A DNA stretch of 64,000 bases from an uncultured Lachnospiraceae bacterium (GTDB taxonomy: Bacteria > Bacillota > Clostridia > Lachnospirales > Lachnospiraceae). The DNA lies in assembly GCA_910587105.1 (NCBI GenBank), contig CAJUMB010000007.1:1-64000 (forward strand), given 5' to 3'. The translations under genes and the position numbers were made by a program. How positions within the stretch are numbered: the first letter of the stretch is position 1; each line of letters begins with the position of its first letter. This document shows positions 9,438-17,642 of this stretch, one piece after another. The notes under the pieces are model-generated. The model made no database searches and had not been told where the DNA came from. It saw only the letters and a program-made list of their open reading frames with translations.

Positions 9438-9466
9438 ACTATAGCATATTGGGTATATTTTTTCAA
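9438..9466 (-). promoter_or_regulatory. Sigma-A promoter for the homocysteine methyltransferase
   Basis: On the minus strand, TTGAAA (9466-9461) is followed after 17 bp by TATAGT (9443-9438). This is a near-consensus promoter about 60 bases upstream of the start codon at 9377. The short leader shows no SAM riboswitch or T-box motif. Confidence 0.65.
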
Positions 9467-9530
9467 GTAAGGAACTGCTCAGCTGTGGAAGCATTCAAAG
9501 GTGCAGACATAACGGACGCCTTTTTACTAT

Positions 9531-9560
9531 TTGCTTTCAGACTCCCTGCCGTGGTACAAT
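9531..9560 (+). promoter_or_regulatory. Probable promoter for the YigZ-like gene
   Basis: TTGCTT (9531-9536) and TACAAT (9555-9560) are spaced by 18 bp and lie 37 bases ahead of the ATG at 9597. Just upstream, a seven-pair hairpin AAAGGTG/CGCCTTT followed by five T (about 9497-9525) could be a weak terminator shielding this promoter. Confidence 0.45.
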
Positions 9561-9596
9561 GTGTCTAAGATTATCACGGCGGTGGAGGATGAGAAA

Positions 9597-10250
9597 ATGT
9601 CTGAAAAATATAAAATTGTATACCGGCCCGGACAGGGGGAGATCGTAGAGAAAAAATCCAGATTTATCGCCCATGTACAGCCAGTGGGCAGTGAGGAGGA
9701 AGCACTGGAATTCATCGGGAAGATAAAGAAAAAATACTGGGATGCCCGGCACAACTGCTATGCTTATACAGCAGGACCTCACAGGGAAGTTACCAGATGC
9801 AGCGATGACGGGGAGCCAAGCGGCACTGCGGGAAGGCCCATTTTGGATGTGCTGGTGGGAAGCGGCCTGTACGATGCGGTGATTGTGGTGACGCGGTATT
9901 TTGGAGGGGTCCTTCTGGGCACAGGGGGACTGGTCCGCGCGTATTCGTCCGCCGCCCGGGAAGGGCTGGCCCAGTCGGTGATCATAGAAAAGCAGGAGGG
10001 TGCCATTTACCAGATTGGCACAGATTACCAGGGGCTGGGCAAAATCCAGTACCAGGCAGGGGAACAGAACATACCCATTATGCAGGCGGATTACGGCGAG
10101 AATGTGAAACTGGAGCTGGTATTGACACAGGAACAGGAAGGCCATTTCTTCCAGGGCATCACAGAGGCCACAGGAGGGAAGGCCCAGATTCAGAAAATCA
10201 GGGATGTGAACTTTGCAGTGGTAGACGGGCAGGTGGAATTGTTTGGATAG
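9597..10250 (+). CDS. YigZ/IMPACT (UPF0029) family protein
   Basis: About 217 residues, the usual length for the YigZ family. The N-terminal UPF0029/IMPACT domain is recognisable from KSRFIAHVQPV, the DARHNCYAY block, SDDGEPSGTAGRP and TRYFGGVLLGTGGLVRAY; a smaller C-terminal DUF1949-type domain follows. The biochemical role is unclear; eukaryotic IMPACT regulates translation via GCN1. The ATG at 9597 follows a GGTGGAGGATG ribosome region; the in-frame ATG 22 codons upstream has none. The last codons overlap the response regulator start by 8 bp. Confidence 0.9.
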   Translation: MSEKYKIVYRPGQGEIVEKKSRFIAHVQPVGSEEEALEFIGKIKKKYWDARHNCYAYTAGPHREVTRCSDDGEPSGTAGRPILDVLVGSGLYDAVIVVTRYFGGVLLGTGGLVRAYSSAAREGLAQSVIIEKQEGAIYQIGTDYQGLGKIQYQAGEQNIPIMQADYGENVKLELVLTQEQEGHFFQGITEATGGKAQIQKIRDVNFAVVDGQVELFG

Positions 10251-10941
10251 GATTTCGAATGGGCAGAAAATATTAATTATAGAAGACGATGCACAGAATA
10301 ATCAGATGCTGCGGGAGTATCTGGAGTCTCATGGGTATATGTGCAGGCAGGCTTATTCCGGCAGTGAGGGGAAACTGTTATTTTCTATGGAAGAATTCGA
10401 CCTGATTCTATTGGATTTGATGCTTCCGGGAATTACAGGGGAAGAATTAGTTTCCGTGTTTTCTGAAAAGACGCCGGTTATTGTGCTGTCTGCAAAGAGC
10501 GGGCTGGACAGCAAGGTAGATGTGCTGTCTGCAGGCGCGGAGGATTATATCTGCAAGCCGTTTGACCTGCCGGAACTGCTGGTCAGAATTCAGGTGCAGC
10601 TGCGCCGCCAAAACAGAGCAGGCGGCAGGGAGGCTGTCCACGCGCAGGAAGGCTATGTCTGGCGGGAGTGGCGCCTGGACCCGGATACACAGGAAATGAC
10701 AGCCTGCGGGAAGACAGTGGCTTTGACCCGGCATGAATTTCTCATTGTGGAGCTGCTGATTCGAAATCCCAGAAGGGTGTTTACCAAGGAGATGATCTAT
10801 GAATATGCCTGGGGCGAGGAGTATCTGGCTGAGGATAAGACAATCAATGTGCACATCAGCAATATCCGTTCCAAATTAAAGGAAAGCGGTACGGACAGTT
10901 ATATTCAGACTGTGTGGGGAATGGGCTTTAAACTTTCTTAA
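10243..10941 (+). CDS. OmpR-family response regulator
   Basis: Two-component response regulator (232 aa) with an N-terminal receiver domain: IIEDDA acidic pair, phospho-acceptor D58 in LLDLMLPG, and the conserved Lys in CKPFDLPEL. A C-terminal winged-helix DNA-binding domain ends GTDSYIQTVWGMGFKLS. The start appears to be TTG at 10243, overlapping yigZ by 8 bp; the nearby ATG at 10258 is out of frame. It heads a cluster with an ABC exporter and a histidine kinase, the usual set for sensing and removing antimicrobial peptides. Probable target repeats lie at its own 3' end. Confidence 0.9.
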   Translation: MDRISNGQKILIIEDDAQNNQMLREYLESHGYMCRQAYSGSEGKLLFSMEEFDLILLDLMLPGITGEELVSVFSEKTPVIVLSAKSGLDSKVDVLSAGAEDYICKPFDLPELLVRIQVQLRRQNRAGGREAVHAQEGYVWREWRLDPDTQEMTACGKTVALTRHEFLIVELLIRNPRRVFTKEMIYEYAWGEEYLAEDKTINVHISNIRSKLKESGTDSYIQTVWGMGFKLS

Positions 10942-10980
10942 ACTTCTCTGAGCGCTTTTTAAAACTTTTCGTATTATACT
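10926..10980 (+). promoter_or_regulatory. Direct-repeat operator and promoter for the ABC exporter
   Basis: TTAAACTT occurs at 10928-10935 and 10938-10945, exactly 10 bp apart, and a near copy, TTAAAACTT, at 10959-10967 is two helical turns further on. A -10 TATACT lies at 10975-10980 with no good -35 element. Phased direct repeats at this distance are typical of OmpR-family activator sites. The repeats overlap the stop codon of the response regulator, so this is probably its autoregulated target; that is inference. Confidence 0.45.
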
Positions 10981-11016
10981 GTTTTTCATGAAAACAACAG
11001 GAGAGGAGTAAAAAAA

Positions 11017-11946
11017 GTGGATACAGGAAAACAGAGGACATTTGCTGTGGAGACAGTACGCCTGACAAAAACATACGGCGGTAAGACGGCAGTGAATCAA
11101 CTGCAGATGCAGGTACAGGAGGGGGCAATTTACGGATTTATCGGTAAAAACGGCGCCGGGAAATCCACTGCCCTAAAGATGATTGGCGGTCTTGTGCATC
11201 CCACCAAAGGAGAGGTAAGGGTATTTGGAAAACCAGTCAGCCAAGGGGTAATACGCAGACGAATGGGGGTACTCATTGAAGCGGCCGGACTGTACCAGAA
11301 TATGACCGCACGGCAGAATGTGATGATGAAAGCCAGATGCATGGGACTGTCAGATGAAAGAAGTGTGGACCAGGTGCTGGCTCTTACAGGGCTGTCAGAT
11401 ACCGGGAAAAAGAAGGTGAGAAATTTTTCTATGGGCATGAAGCAGAGGCTGGGGGCAGCCTTGGCCCTGGTGGGCAATCCGGACCTTCTCATTCTGGATG
11501 AGCCCATTAACGGACTGGACCCGGAAGGCATATGTCAGATGCGGCAGCTGATGCTTCAATTACGCGACCAGGGGAAAACCATATTGATCAGTTCCCACAT
11601 TTTAGGAGAACTGAGTAAGATTTCCACCCATTATGGGATCATCAAAGACGGTGAGCTCATAGAGCAGATCTCCCAGGAGGAGCTGAATGAAAAATGCCAG
11701 GACTATTTTCAGGTGGAAGTAGAAAATGTGCAGCGGGCACTTCCGGCAATTCAGGAAGCGTATACGGACGTGCAGATAGAGGTGTTTGACTCCCGGACAA
11801 TCCGGGTTTACGGGCTGAAAGAGACAGCAGGGCTGAATGGGGTACTGGCAAAAAAACAGATTCCGGTGTATGCCTGCGGCGTCCACAGTATGGACTTGGA
11901 GGAGTATTTTTTTGACCGTATGGAAGGGGGGAGCCGTCATGTTTAA
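11017..11946 (+). CDS. BcrA-like ABC exporter ATPase
   Basis: ATP-binding subunit (309 aa) of a two-component exporter of the bacitracin/lantibiotic immunity type. Walker A is GKNGAGKST, the signature region reads NFSMGMKQRLGAALAL, and Walker B is LLILDEPINGLDPEG. The start is GTG at 11017 with GAGAGGAG about 10 bp upstream. The C-terminal ~100 residues are the BcrA/LolD-like extension. Its 3' end overlaps the permease start by 8 bp. With the flanking response regulator and kinase it forms a self-resistance or detoxification module. Confidence 0.9.
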   Translation: MDTGKQRTFAVETVRLTKTYGGKTAVNQLQMQVQEGAIYGFIGKNGAGKSTALKMIGGLVHPTKGEVRVFGKPVSQGVIRRRMGVLIEAAGLYQNMTARQNVMMKARCMGLSDERSVDQVLALTGLSDTGKKKVRNFSMGMKQRLGAALALVGNPDLLILDEPINGLDPEGICQMRQLMLQLRDQGKTILISSHILGELSKISTHYGIIKDGELIEQISQEELNEKCQDYFQVEVENVQRALPAIQEAYTDVQIEVFDSRTIRVYGLKETAGLNGVLAKKQIPVYACGVHSMDLEEYFFDRMEGGSRHV

Positions 11947-12745
11947 TCTGCTGCGTATGGATTTGTATCGGCTGAGGAGAAGCCGTTCGGTATATGTGTG
12001 CTTTGGCCTTTTGCTGGCGGCCTCCGTTGTGGTGTTTGTCATGCTCTGGCTGCTGGCAGTGCCCCAGGGACAGGAGAATGCGCTGCGTATAGGGATGCTC
12101 ACGGAAGATGGGGTGGAAACTTCCCGGAGTATTCTGGATGGGGTGGATGTGCTGGAGCTGTTTCGGCAGACTGCCCTGGATGGAGGAATGTATAATGTAA
12201 CCATGGGCATCTGCATCATGTTATTTGTATGTGCAGATTACCAAGGGGGATTTATAAAAAATATTATGGCTTTCCACGAGAACCGATATCTTTACGTGGG
12301 GAGCAAGGTTGTAACAGCGGGGATTTTAAATGCGGTTTTCTTAGCAGGGCATTTTGCATTCACACTGCTGTTGAACTGGATGTTCAAAGATATGGTGCCC
12401 TGGACAGATATCCGGGATGTGATGTTCTATCTGGCCTGGGCCTGGCTTTTGACTACGGCCTTTGGGGCGTTGGAAATCTTTGTCTGCATCTGTACCCGCA
12501 GTGCGGCGGCTGGGTCGCTGGCGGCAGTGCTGCTGGGCAGCGGGATGGTGGTTATGGTGTTGTATGGCCTGCTGAATATGTTTCATGCAGGCGGCTGGCT
12601 GAACTATACCATTTATTTGAGTTTTTCCACAGGGCCCAGCCGGTATACTTCTGTGCAGGATTTGAGAACATTTGCGGTGGGAGCCGGATTTTTGATACTC
12701 TATACGGCTGCAGCGGGGATTGTACTGAAAAAGCAGGATATTTGA
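11939..12745 (+). CDS. ABC-2-type exporter permease
   Basis: Membrane subunit partnering the upstream ATPase (268 aa). About six hydrophobic segments are visible: near residues 18-40, 84-100, 120-140, 160-185, 195-215 and 240-262. A large loop follows the first segment. The ATG at 11939 overlaps the ATPase 3' end, and the stop overlaps the kinase ATG by one base (TGATG), so the three genes are translationally coupled. The sequence itself is little conserved; the assignment rests on topology and neighbours. Confidence 0.82.
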   Translation: MFNLLRMDLYRLRRSRSVYVCFGLLLAASVVVFVMLWLLAVPQGQENALRIGMLTEDGVETSRSILDGVDVLELFRQTALDGGMYNVTMGICIMLFVCADYQGGFIKNIMAFHENRYLYVGSKVVTAGILNAVFLAGHFAFTLLLNWMFKDMVPWTDIRDVMFYLAWAWLLTTAFGALEIFVCICTRSAAAGSLAAVLLGSGMVVMVLYGLLNMFHAGGWLNYTIYLSFSTGPSRYTSVQDLRTFAVGAGFLILYTAAAGIVLKKQDI

Positions 12746-13701
12746 TGAATGATAACCTGGCGGCTCAGCAGGTGTTTGAAAACAGAGTGAAGAAATGTCA
12801 GGGAGATGGATACATGACTGTAATTTTGGTGATTTTGACAGGCCTCTGCGGCTGGCTGCTGGCAGGGCGTATCCGCAGTATTTATGAAGTCCGCTCGCTC
12901 TGCCGCCAGCTGGGGGAGGTTCAGCGGGGGAGCCATATGGAGCTGGGGGTACAGGGAAGGCAGAGCCACATGCTGGCTCTCTGCAGAAAAATCAATGAAC
13001 TGCTAAAACAGCAGCACCAGGCACAGCTTCAATATGAAAAGACGCAGAGACAGCTGAAACAGAATATTACAAGTCTGGCCCACGACATCCGGACGCCCCT
13101 TACCGGTGCTTCGGGATATGTGCAGCTGGCACAGGAGTGCGGGGGAGATGCACGCCAGAAACGGTATCTGCAGACTGCGCTTGGCCGTCTCCAGGAATTG
13201 GGAGACATGTTGGAGGAACTGTTTTTATATACAAAACTCACCAGTGAGGAGTTTGAACCATCTATGCAGGAACTGCAGGTGCTTCCCCTTTTGAGTGAGT
13301 GCCTGGTGGGAATGTACCATCAGTTTGAAAAGAAAGGTGTCTCTCCGGAGGTGGAGTTGGAATCAGAAGGGTTTCGCGTCTGGGCAGATGAGGAGTGTCT
13401 GCGGCGGATTTTTCATAATCTCATACAAAATGCGCTGCTTCACGGCATGGGCGGCATTGTTATACGCCAGACGGGAAATCAATTGATATTTGAAAATACA
13501 GTGGCAGAGACCAGCAGACCCGACCCGGAGCGGATCTTTGAACGATTTTATAAGGCAGACTCTGCACGGGGAAAAGGGTCCTCGGGGCTTGGGATGTTTA
13601 TTGTAAAGGAACTGGCAAAGAAGATGGGAGGCTGGGTGGAGGCAGAGCTGCAGGGGGATGTATTGGTGATAAAATTGGGATTAAAAGAATGCATTAGATA
13701 G
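12745..13701 (+). CDS. Sensor histidine kinase
   Basis: Two-component kinase (318 aa) with a single membrane segment at about residues 24-42 and no large extracellular sensor. This is the intramembrane-sensing layout often paired with antimicrobial-peptide exporters. The H-box is LAHDIRTPLTG with H113; the N-box is IFHNLIQNALLHG and the G-box GSSGLGMFIVKELAKKMGG. Start ATG 12745 overlaps the permease stop. It probably phosphorylates the response regulator at 10243. A highly structured repeat directly follows the stop codon. Confidence 0.88.
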   Translation: MNDNLAAQQVFENRVKKCQGDGYMTVILVILTGLCGWLLAGRIRSIYEVRSLCRQLGEVQRGSHMELGVQGRQSHMLALCRKINELLKQQHQAQLQYEKTQRQLKQNITSLAHDIRTPLTGASGYVQLAQECGGDARQKRYLQTALGRLQELGDMLEELFLYTKLTSEEFEPSMQELQVLPLLSECLVGMYHQFEKKGVSPEVELESEGFRVWADEECLRRIFHNLIQNALLHGMGGIVIRQTGNQLIFENTVAETSRPDPERIFERFYKADSARGKGSSGLGMFIVKELAKKMGGWVEAELQGDVLVIKLGLKECIR

Positions 13702-13815
13702 TTGGGAAACAGCCTTTGGACATCACGAGTCTGGGCCCAATAAGCAAAACAAAGTTCAAAACCATTTTGGAATTCGCTCTTTAATTTGTTTATTGGGCCC
13801 AAACTCTGATTGAGA
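13695..13815. repeat. Dispersed hairpin element, copy 1
   Basis: Directly after the kinase stop lies a long imperfect palindrome. Left arm GGGCCCAATAAGCAAA (13733-13748) pairs with TTTGTTTATTGGGCCC (13785-13800) at 15 of 16 positions plus one G-U. The arms are extended outward by GAGTCTG/AAACTCTG. The ~36-base loop contains TTCAAAACCATTTTGGAATT, itself a small inverted repeat. A second copy with the same loop but different stem bases lies at 56231-56370. It sits between convergent genes, so it may also work as a bidirectional terminator. Confidence 0.75.
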
Positions 13816-13839
13816 AATAAATAGTTAAAATTATGGAAA

Positions 13840-14574
13840 CTACTTTTGGTTCTTTCGCAGCATTTCTAAAATCACATTTTGAGTATAGCGCTCCAGATTT
13901 TTCTGGTCTTCTTTATCCAGGGAATCCGGATAAATAGGCTTTCCGTATTCGAAAGTCACATGGGCCGGTTTGATCAATGGCAGGTGGTCTTCGAAAATAG
14001 CGGAAGTATTGGTGAGAGCAATGGGCACAATGGGACATCTGGCCTTGGAAGCGATTTTAAAGCTTCCCTTATGGAAAGGCAGCATTTCTGTCTCAGCAGT
14101 GTCCTTTGTCCGGGTTCCTTCGGGGAAAATACAGATGGAGACCCCCCTTTTGATTTCTTCGGCCGCTTCCAGAATGGATTTCATTCCCTGCCGGATGTCT
14201 TCACGGTTAAGGAAAATACAGTGGAGATAGCGCATCCAGCAGTTGAGAAGAGGGATATTTTTCATTTCATATTTTGCAATATATCCGGTACAGCGGGGGA
14301 CGCGCACATACGTCAGCAGCACATCAAAGAAACTCCGGTGGTTGGCTATGTACAACACCGGAGTATCCCGCGGAACATTTTCTTCGCCGATGACTGTAAC
14401 TGTAGATCCGGTGATACGGATACACAGGCGGAATACAGCCAGAACAATTTTCAGGGAACTGGTGTCTCTGGTCTGCGGGGAAAACTTACCGATGATCCAT
14501 TCTGCGATTAAAACAGGAATTGACAAAACCAAAAAACCGATGACTACAATGCAGGTCAGTATAAAGCGTATCAT
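13840..14574 (-). CDS. plsC: 1-acyl-sn-glycerol-3-phosphate acyltransferase (PlsC family)
   Basis: Membrane-associated acyltransferase (244 aa) adding the second acyl chain in phospholipid synthesis. An N-terminal hydrophobic segment (residues 2-24) is followed by the catalytic motif NHRSFFDV (HX4D) and the substrate motif FPEGTRTKD. Start ATG 14574 has an AAAGGATG ribosome site; in-frame codons further upstream look like untranslated leader. It is a stand-alone gene convergent with the two-component kinase and 83 bp downstream of the DUF1638 gene. Confidence 0.88.
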   Translation of the reverse strand: MIRFILTCIVVIGFLVLSIPVLIAEWIIGKFSPQTRDTSSLKIVLAVFRLCIRITGSTVTVIGEENVPRDTPVLYIANHRSFFDVLLTYVRVPRCTGYIAKYEMKNIPLLNCWMRYLHCIFLNREDIRQGMKSILEAAEEIKRGVSICIFPEGTRTKDTAETEMLPFHKGSFKIASKARCPIVPIALTNTSAIFEDHLPLIKPAHVTFEYGKPIYPDSLDKEDQKNLERYTQNVILEMLRKNQK

Positions 14575-14657
14575 ATGTTTTTCATCCTTTTTCTCTAGAT
14601 TTTTCCACTTCATATTATACGCAAAAATGGGGGTACATGCAATCATTAATAGATAAT

Positions 14658-15317
14658 TTATACATTCTCCCCACACCTGCCCACGATTCCATATGGCGGC
14701 ACAATCTCATACCGTGTGGTATCCCAGGGGCCGGTCAAAAGTTCCCGGATATACGTCAGTTCTGCAGGAACCACTTTTCGTTCCAATTCCAAGGTCTCCT
14801 CAATTTCCCTGGTCTTTTCCATCAGCTGGCTGATGGGGTTGATTCCCGTATCCAAAAGGGCCAGCGTGCGGTAATTGCAGTACATCATTTTGGCAATATT
14901 TTTAGCCGTGGCTTCCCCGTATTTTTCCACAGAATATAGATATTCCATCCAGATATTGCGTTCTCCCCGAATCCAGCCGTCTGTCAGATAGTATGCTGCG
15001 TGTTCTCGGGAATAATCCCGTCTGCGTTCGTCTGATCCCATCAGAAGGGAAATACAATCCTCAGCCTTGGGAACGATCATCTCAAAATTTCTGTTTTTAA
15101 GATTAGAGATGGAATCCCCGCATCTTCCAAATACCAGTATGACCCGGCCGCATTCTGTGATCTCGTCGATGGCCTGCTGGAGCCGGTCATGGAGTTTTTG
15201 CGTATAATTGTGCAATCCGGATTCTATCCATTTCACATCTGCTTTCAGACCCATCTCTTTATATAGGAAGAGAAATTCATCTTTCAGAGTCTCACATACG
15301 ATCATTGTGGTTTTCAT
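14658..15317 (-). CDS. DUF1638 family protein
   Basis: A 219-residue cytoplasmic protein of the DUF1638 type. Visible features are the cysteine-bearing VCETLKDE at the N terminus, a GRCGDS motif, and PPYGIVGRCG at the C terminus; the two GRCG-like Cys motifs suggest metal or cofactor binding. No signal peptide is present. It is the last gene of the minus-strand demethylation operon and overlaps the ABC ATPase by 4 bp (ATGA). From memory, DUF1638 genes often accompany MttB-type methyltransferases and corrinoid proteins; its reaction is unknown. Confidence 0.75.
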   Translation of the reverse strand: MKTTMIVCETLKDEFLFLYKEMGLKADVKWIESGLHNYTQKLHDRLQQAIDEITECGRVILVFGRCGDSISNLKNRNFEMIVPKAEDCISLLMGSDERRRDYSREHAAYYLTDGWIRGERNIWMEYLYSVEKYGEATAKNIAKMMYCNYRTLALLDTGINPISQLMEKTREIEETLELERKVVPAELTYIRELLTGPWDTTRYEIVPPYGIVGRCGENV

Positions 15318-16087
15318 GACTTTTCTCCTGACTTTGCCTCTTGTATCATTTCCAGGCTGACGCTGCTGGTCAGTTCTTTTACGAAGGGGTCGGCAGGGGC
15401 GGTGAGAATCCCTTCAGGTGTATCGTACTGCAGGACAGACTGTCCGCCCAAGATAGCCGTTTTCGTTCCCAGCAGCAGGGCCTCGTCGATGGCGTGGGTT
15501 ACAAAGATGATGGTAATGCCCAGCTGTCTGTGTATCTTCTGGATACTGGCCTGCAGCTGTTTTCGGGTGATCTCATCCACAGCTCCGAAAGGCTCATCCA
15601 TCAGCAGGATGGGCGGAGCAGCGGCCAGTGCCCGTGCTATGCCCACCCTCTGTTTTTGTCCACCGGAGAGCTCACAGGGATACCGTTCCAGCAGTTCCCG
15701 TTCCAGAGAAACCATATCCATCAGTTTTTCCGGCGGGGTATAAGACTTGGAGGAGCGTTTCAAAAGGCTGGGGACATATCGGATGTTTCTTCGCACGGTC
15801 ATATGGGGGAACAAGCCTACATTTTGGATCACGTAACCGATATTTCTGCGAAGGGCAATCTGGTCTGTCTGGGAAATATCCCTGCCGTCTACCAGTACCT
15901 TGCCCTGATCTGGCTGGGTCAATGCGTTGATCATCTTTAAAAGTGTGGTCTTGCCGCATCCCGAGCGTCCGATCAATGTCACGAATTCCCCTTTGGAAAT
16001 TGCCAGGTTCACATTGTGCAGGATCTGGTTTTCCCCATATTTCTTTGATACCCCTTGAAATTCAATGATGGGCTGCACTATATTCAT
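15314..16087 (-). CDS. OpuC/ProV-type quaternary-amine ABC transporter ATPase
   Basis: ATPase (257 aa) of a glycine-betaine/carnitine/choline-type importer. Walker A is GRSGCGKTT, the signature LSGGQKQRVGIARAL and Walker B ILLMDEPFGAVDEITR. The GAVDEITR wording after Walker B is characteristic of this branch. It is shorter than OpuCA/ProV because the C-terminal CBS osmosensing domains are missing, which suits a nutrient importer more than an osmoprotectant system. It overlaps the binding protein and the DUF1638 gene by 4 bp each. Confidence 0.9.
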   Translation of the reverse strand: MNIVQPIIEFQGVSKKYGENQILHNVNLAISKGEFVTLIGRSGCGKTTLLKMINALTQPDQGKVLVDGRDISQTDQIALRRNIGYVIQNVGLFPHMTVRRNIRYVPSLLKRSSKSYTPPEKLMDMVSLERELLERYPCELSGGQKQRVGIARALAAAPPILLMDEPFGAVDEITRKQLQASIQKIHRQLGITIIFVTHAIDEALLLGTKTAILGGQSVLQYDTPEGILTAPADPFVKELTSSVSLEMIQEAKSGEKS

Positions 16088-16992
16088 TCTTTCAGAAGCC
16101 CCCTTTCTGAGAGAAATTCCCTGGCCGCATCCTCAGGCTCCTGTCCGTCCGTCTCTACTTTTTTATTCAGGGCTGACATATCTTCGTCTGTGATCTGCCC
16201 CTCCATCTGTAAGAGAATCTTTTCCAGCTTCGGATGCTTTTTCAGGGTATCTTTCCGCACTACAGTGCCGCATAGATATTCAGGAAAATATTTCCTGTCA
16301 TCTTTTAATACTTTCACGTCAGATGCTGCCAGGCGGCCGTCGGTGGTGAATACATTGATTACGTCTGCTTTTTTCTCTGCCACGGCATCGTATTTCACAG
16401 AAAAGGTCATGTCCAGGCTCTCTTTAAAAGTGAGACCATAGGCCTCACACAGCCCCTCGTATCCGTCCTGGCGTTCAAAGAATCCGGGTTCTGCCCCGAA
16501 TATTAGCTTTTCTGATACAGACACCAGGTCCGAATATGTCTCCAGTCCGTATTCCTCTGCCACATCTTTGGAAACTGCCAGTCCATAGGAATTGTTAAAT
16601 CCGTAGAGCCCTGCCCAGCGCAGGTCAAATTTATCTTCATATTCCTGGAACAGCTGGGTGTTGAGGGTCTTTGTATCGGGAATATCCGTATGTTTCAAAG
16701 TGTTCAGCCATGCGGTCCCGGTATATTCCGGATACAAATCGATCTCACCCTCAACGATTGCCGGGTGGAGTACTGTTTCCCCGCCGGACAGGTCCCCCAT
16801 GACTTCCACGGAAATATCGCTGTCCTGCTCAATGAGAGTTACCAGCATACTGGCCAGGATGGCTTCTTCGGCGGTATTGTCATAGCCTAAGACGATCTTA
16901 TTTTCTTCCTTTTTGCCGCAGGCGCCAAGAAGAAGGCATGCGCATAAGAAGGCAGCGCCTGACAGCATCAATAGGATGTTTCGTTTCCTCAT
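16084..16992 (-). CDS. OpuC/ProX-type substrate-binding lipoprotein
   Basis: About 302 residues with a lipoprotein signal ending LLLGAC, so it is anchored outside the membrane. The mature domain is of the OpuAC type: VLGYDNTAEEAILASML, EGEIDLYPEYTGTAW, and FTTDGRLAASDVKVLKDD are family blocks. It would deliver a quaternary amine to the neighbouring permease. The ATG at 16992 overlaps the permease stop by 4 bp; an in-frame extension upstream runs inside the permease gene in another frame and is not real. Confidence 0.9.
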   Translation of the reverse strand: MRKRNILLMLSGAAFLCACLLLGACGKKEENKIVLGYDNTAEEAILASMLVTLIEQDSDISVEVMGDLSGGETVLHPAIVEGEIDLYPEYTGTAWLNTLKHTDIPDTKTLNTQLFQEYEDKFDLRWAGLYGFNNSYGLAVSKDVAEEYGLETYSDLVSVSEKLIFGAEPGFFERQDGYEGLCEAYGLTFKESLDMTFSVKYDAVAEKKADVINVFTTDGRLAASDVKVLKDDRKYFPEYLCGTVVRKDTLKKHPKLEKILLQMEGQITDEDMSALNKKVETDGQEPEDAAREFLSERGLLKE

Positions 16993-17627
16993 ACTTTCCA
17001 CCTCTTTTTCACGTGCTTTTCCAATAAACCGAAGACAATATCCGCCGCAATGGCCATGAGGGCAATCAGGATACTTCCGGCAATCATCAGCCCACTGTTG
17101 TTTGTGGCAATGCCCCGGTAAATGGCGGAACCCAGGCCCCCCGCGCCGATGAAAGAAGCGATTCCGGCAATGGAGATCACCATGACTACCATATTTCTGA
17201 TGCCTGCCAGGATCACAGAGAATGCCATGGGGAGCTGTATACGGAATAACACCTGCCATTTGGTGCTCCCCATGCCCGCTGCCGCTTCAAGGATATCGGC
17301 ATCTACCTGGCATAAACCAGTATACGTGTTGCGGATCATGGGGAGAAGAGCATACACGGTCAGAGCGGTGACGGCTGTTTTTTTTCCGATTCCGGTCAAT
17401 GGGATCAGGAATCCGAACATGGCAATATCGGGGATGGTATACAGCATATTTACCAGGCTCAGTACCAGCTGTGCAGATTTCTGATATTGATTTATCAGGA
17501 TTCCCAGGGCCAGACCAATGGAGCCGGCCAGAAGGATCGCCGTACCGGCCAGCATAACATGGTCTAAGAGCAATTCCAGGAACCATTCTTTTCGTTCAAT
17601 CAAAATACCCGCTATATCTGTGATCAT
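16989..17627 (-). CDS. OpuC/ProW-type ABC transporter permease
   Basis: Membrane permease (212 aa, typical for OpuCB/CD) with about five or six helices and an EAA-type loop ILEAAAGMGSTKWQVLFRIQLP. Only one permease gene is present, so the channel should be a homodimer, unlike OpuC systems with two permeases. It is 15 bp downstream of the MFS gene and translationally coupled to the binding-protein gene. Confidence 0.9.
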   Translation of the reverse strand: MITDIAGILIERKEWFLELLLDHVMLAGTAILLAGSIGLALGILINQYQKSAQLVLSLVNMLYTIPDIAMFGFLIPLTGIGKKTAVTALTVYALLPMIRNTYTGLCQVDADILEAAAGMGSTKWQVLFRIQLPMAFSVILAGIRNMVVMVISIAGIASFIGAGGLGSAIYRGIATNNSGLMIAGSILIALMAIAADIVFGLLEKHVKKRWKV

Positions 17628-17642
17628 AAGACCTCATCCTTT

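Noticed and set aside
9378..9530. SAM riboswitch or T-box leader ahead of the homocysteine methyltransferase.
   Set aside because: The leader from the mapped promoter is only about 60 bases and shows none of the conserved core motifs.
12229..12744. An open frame running upstream of the histidine kinase inside the permease gene, suggesting a longer kinase.
   Set aside because: This stretch is the permease gene in another frame; the kinase has its own ATG overlapping the permease stop, and its membrane segment begins soon after it.
16993..17259. An extended N terminus for the quaternary-amine binding protein.
   Set aside because: It is the permease gene read in another frame. The lipoprotein signal begins at 16992 with the normal ATGA coupling.
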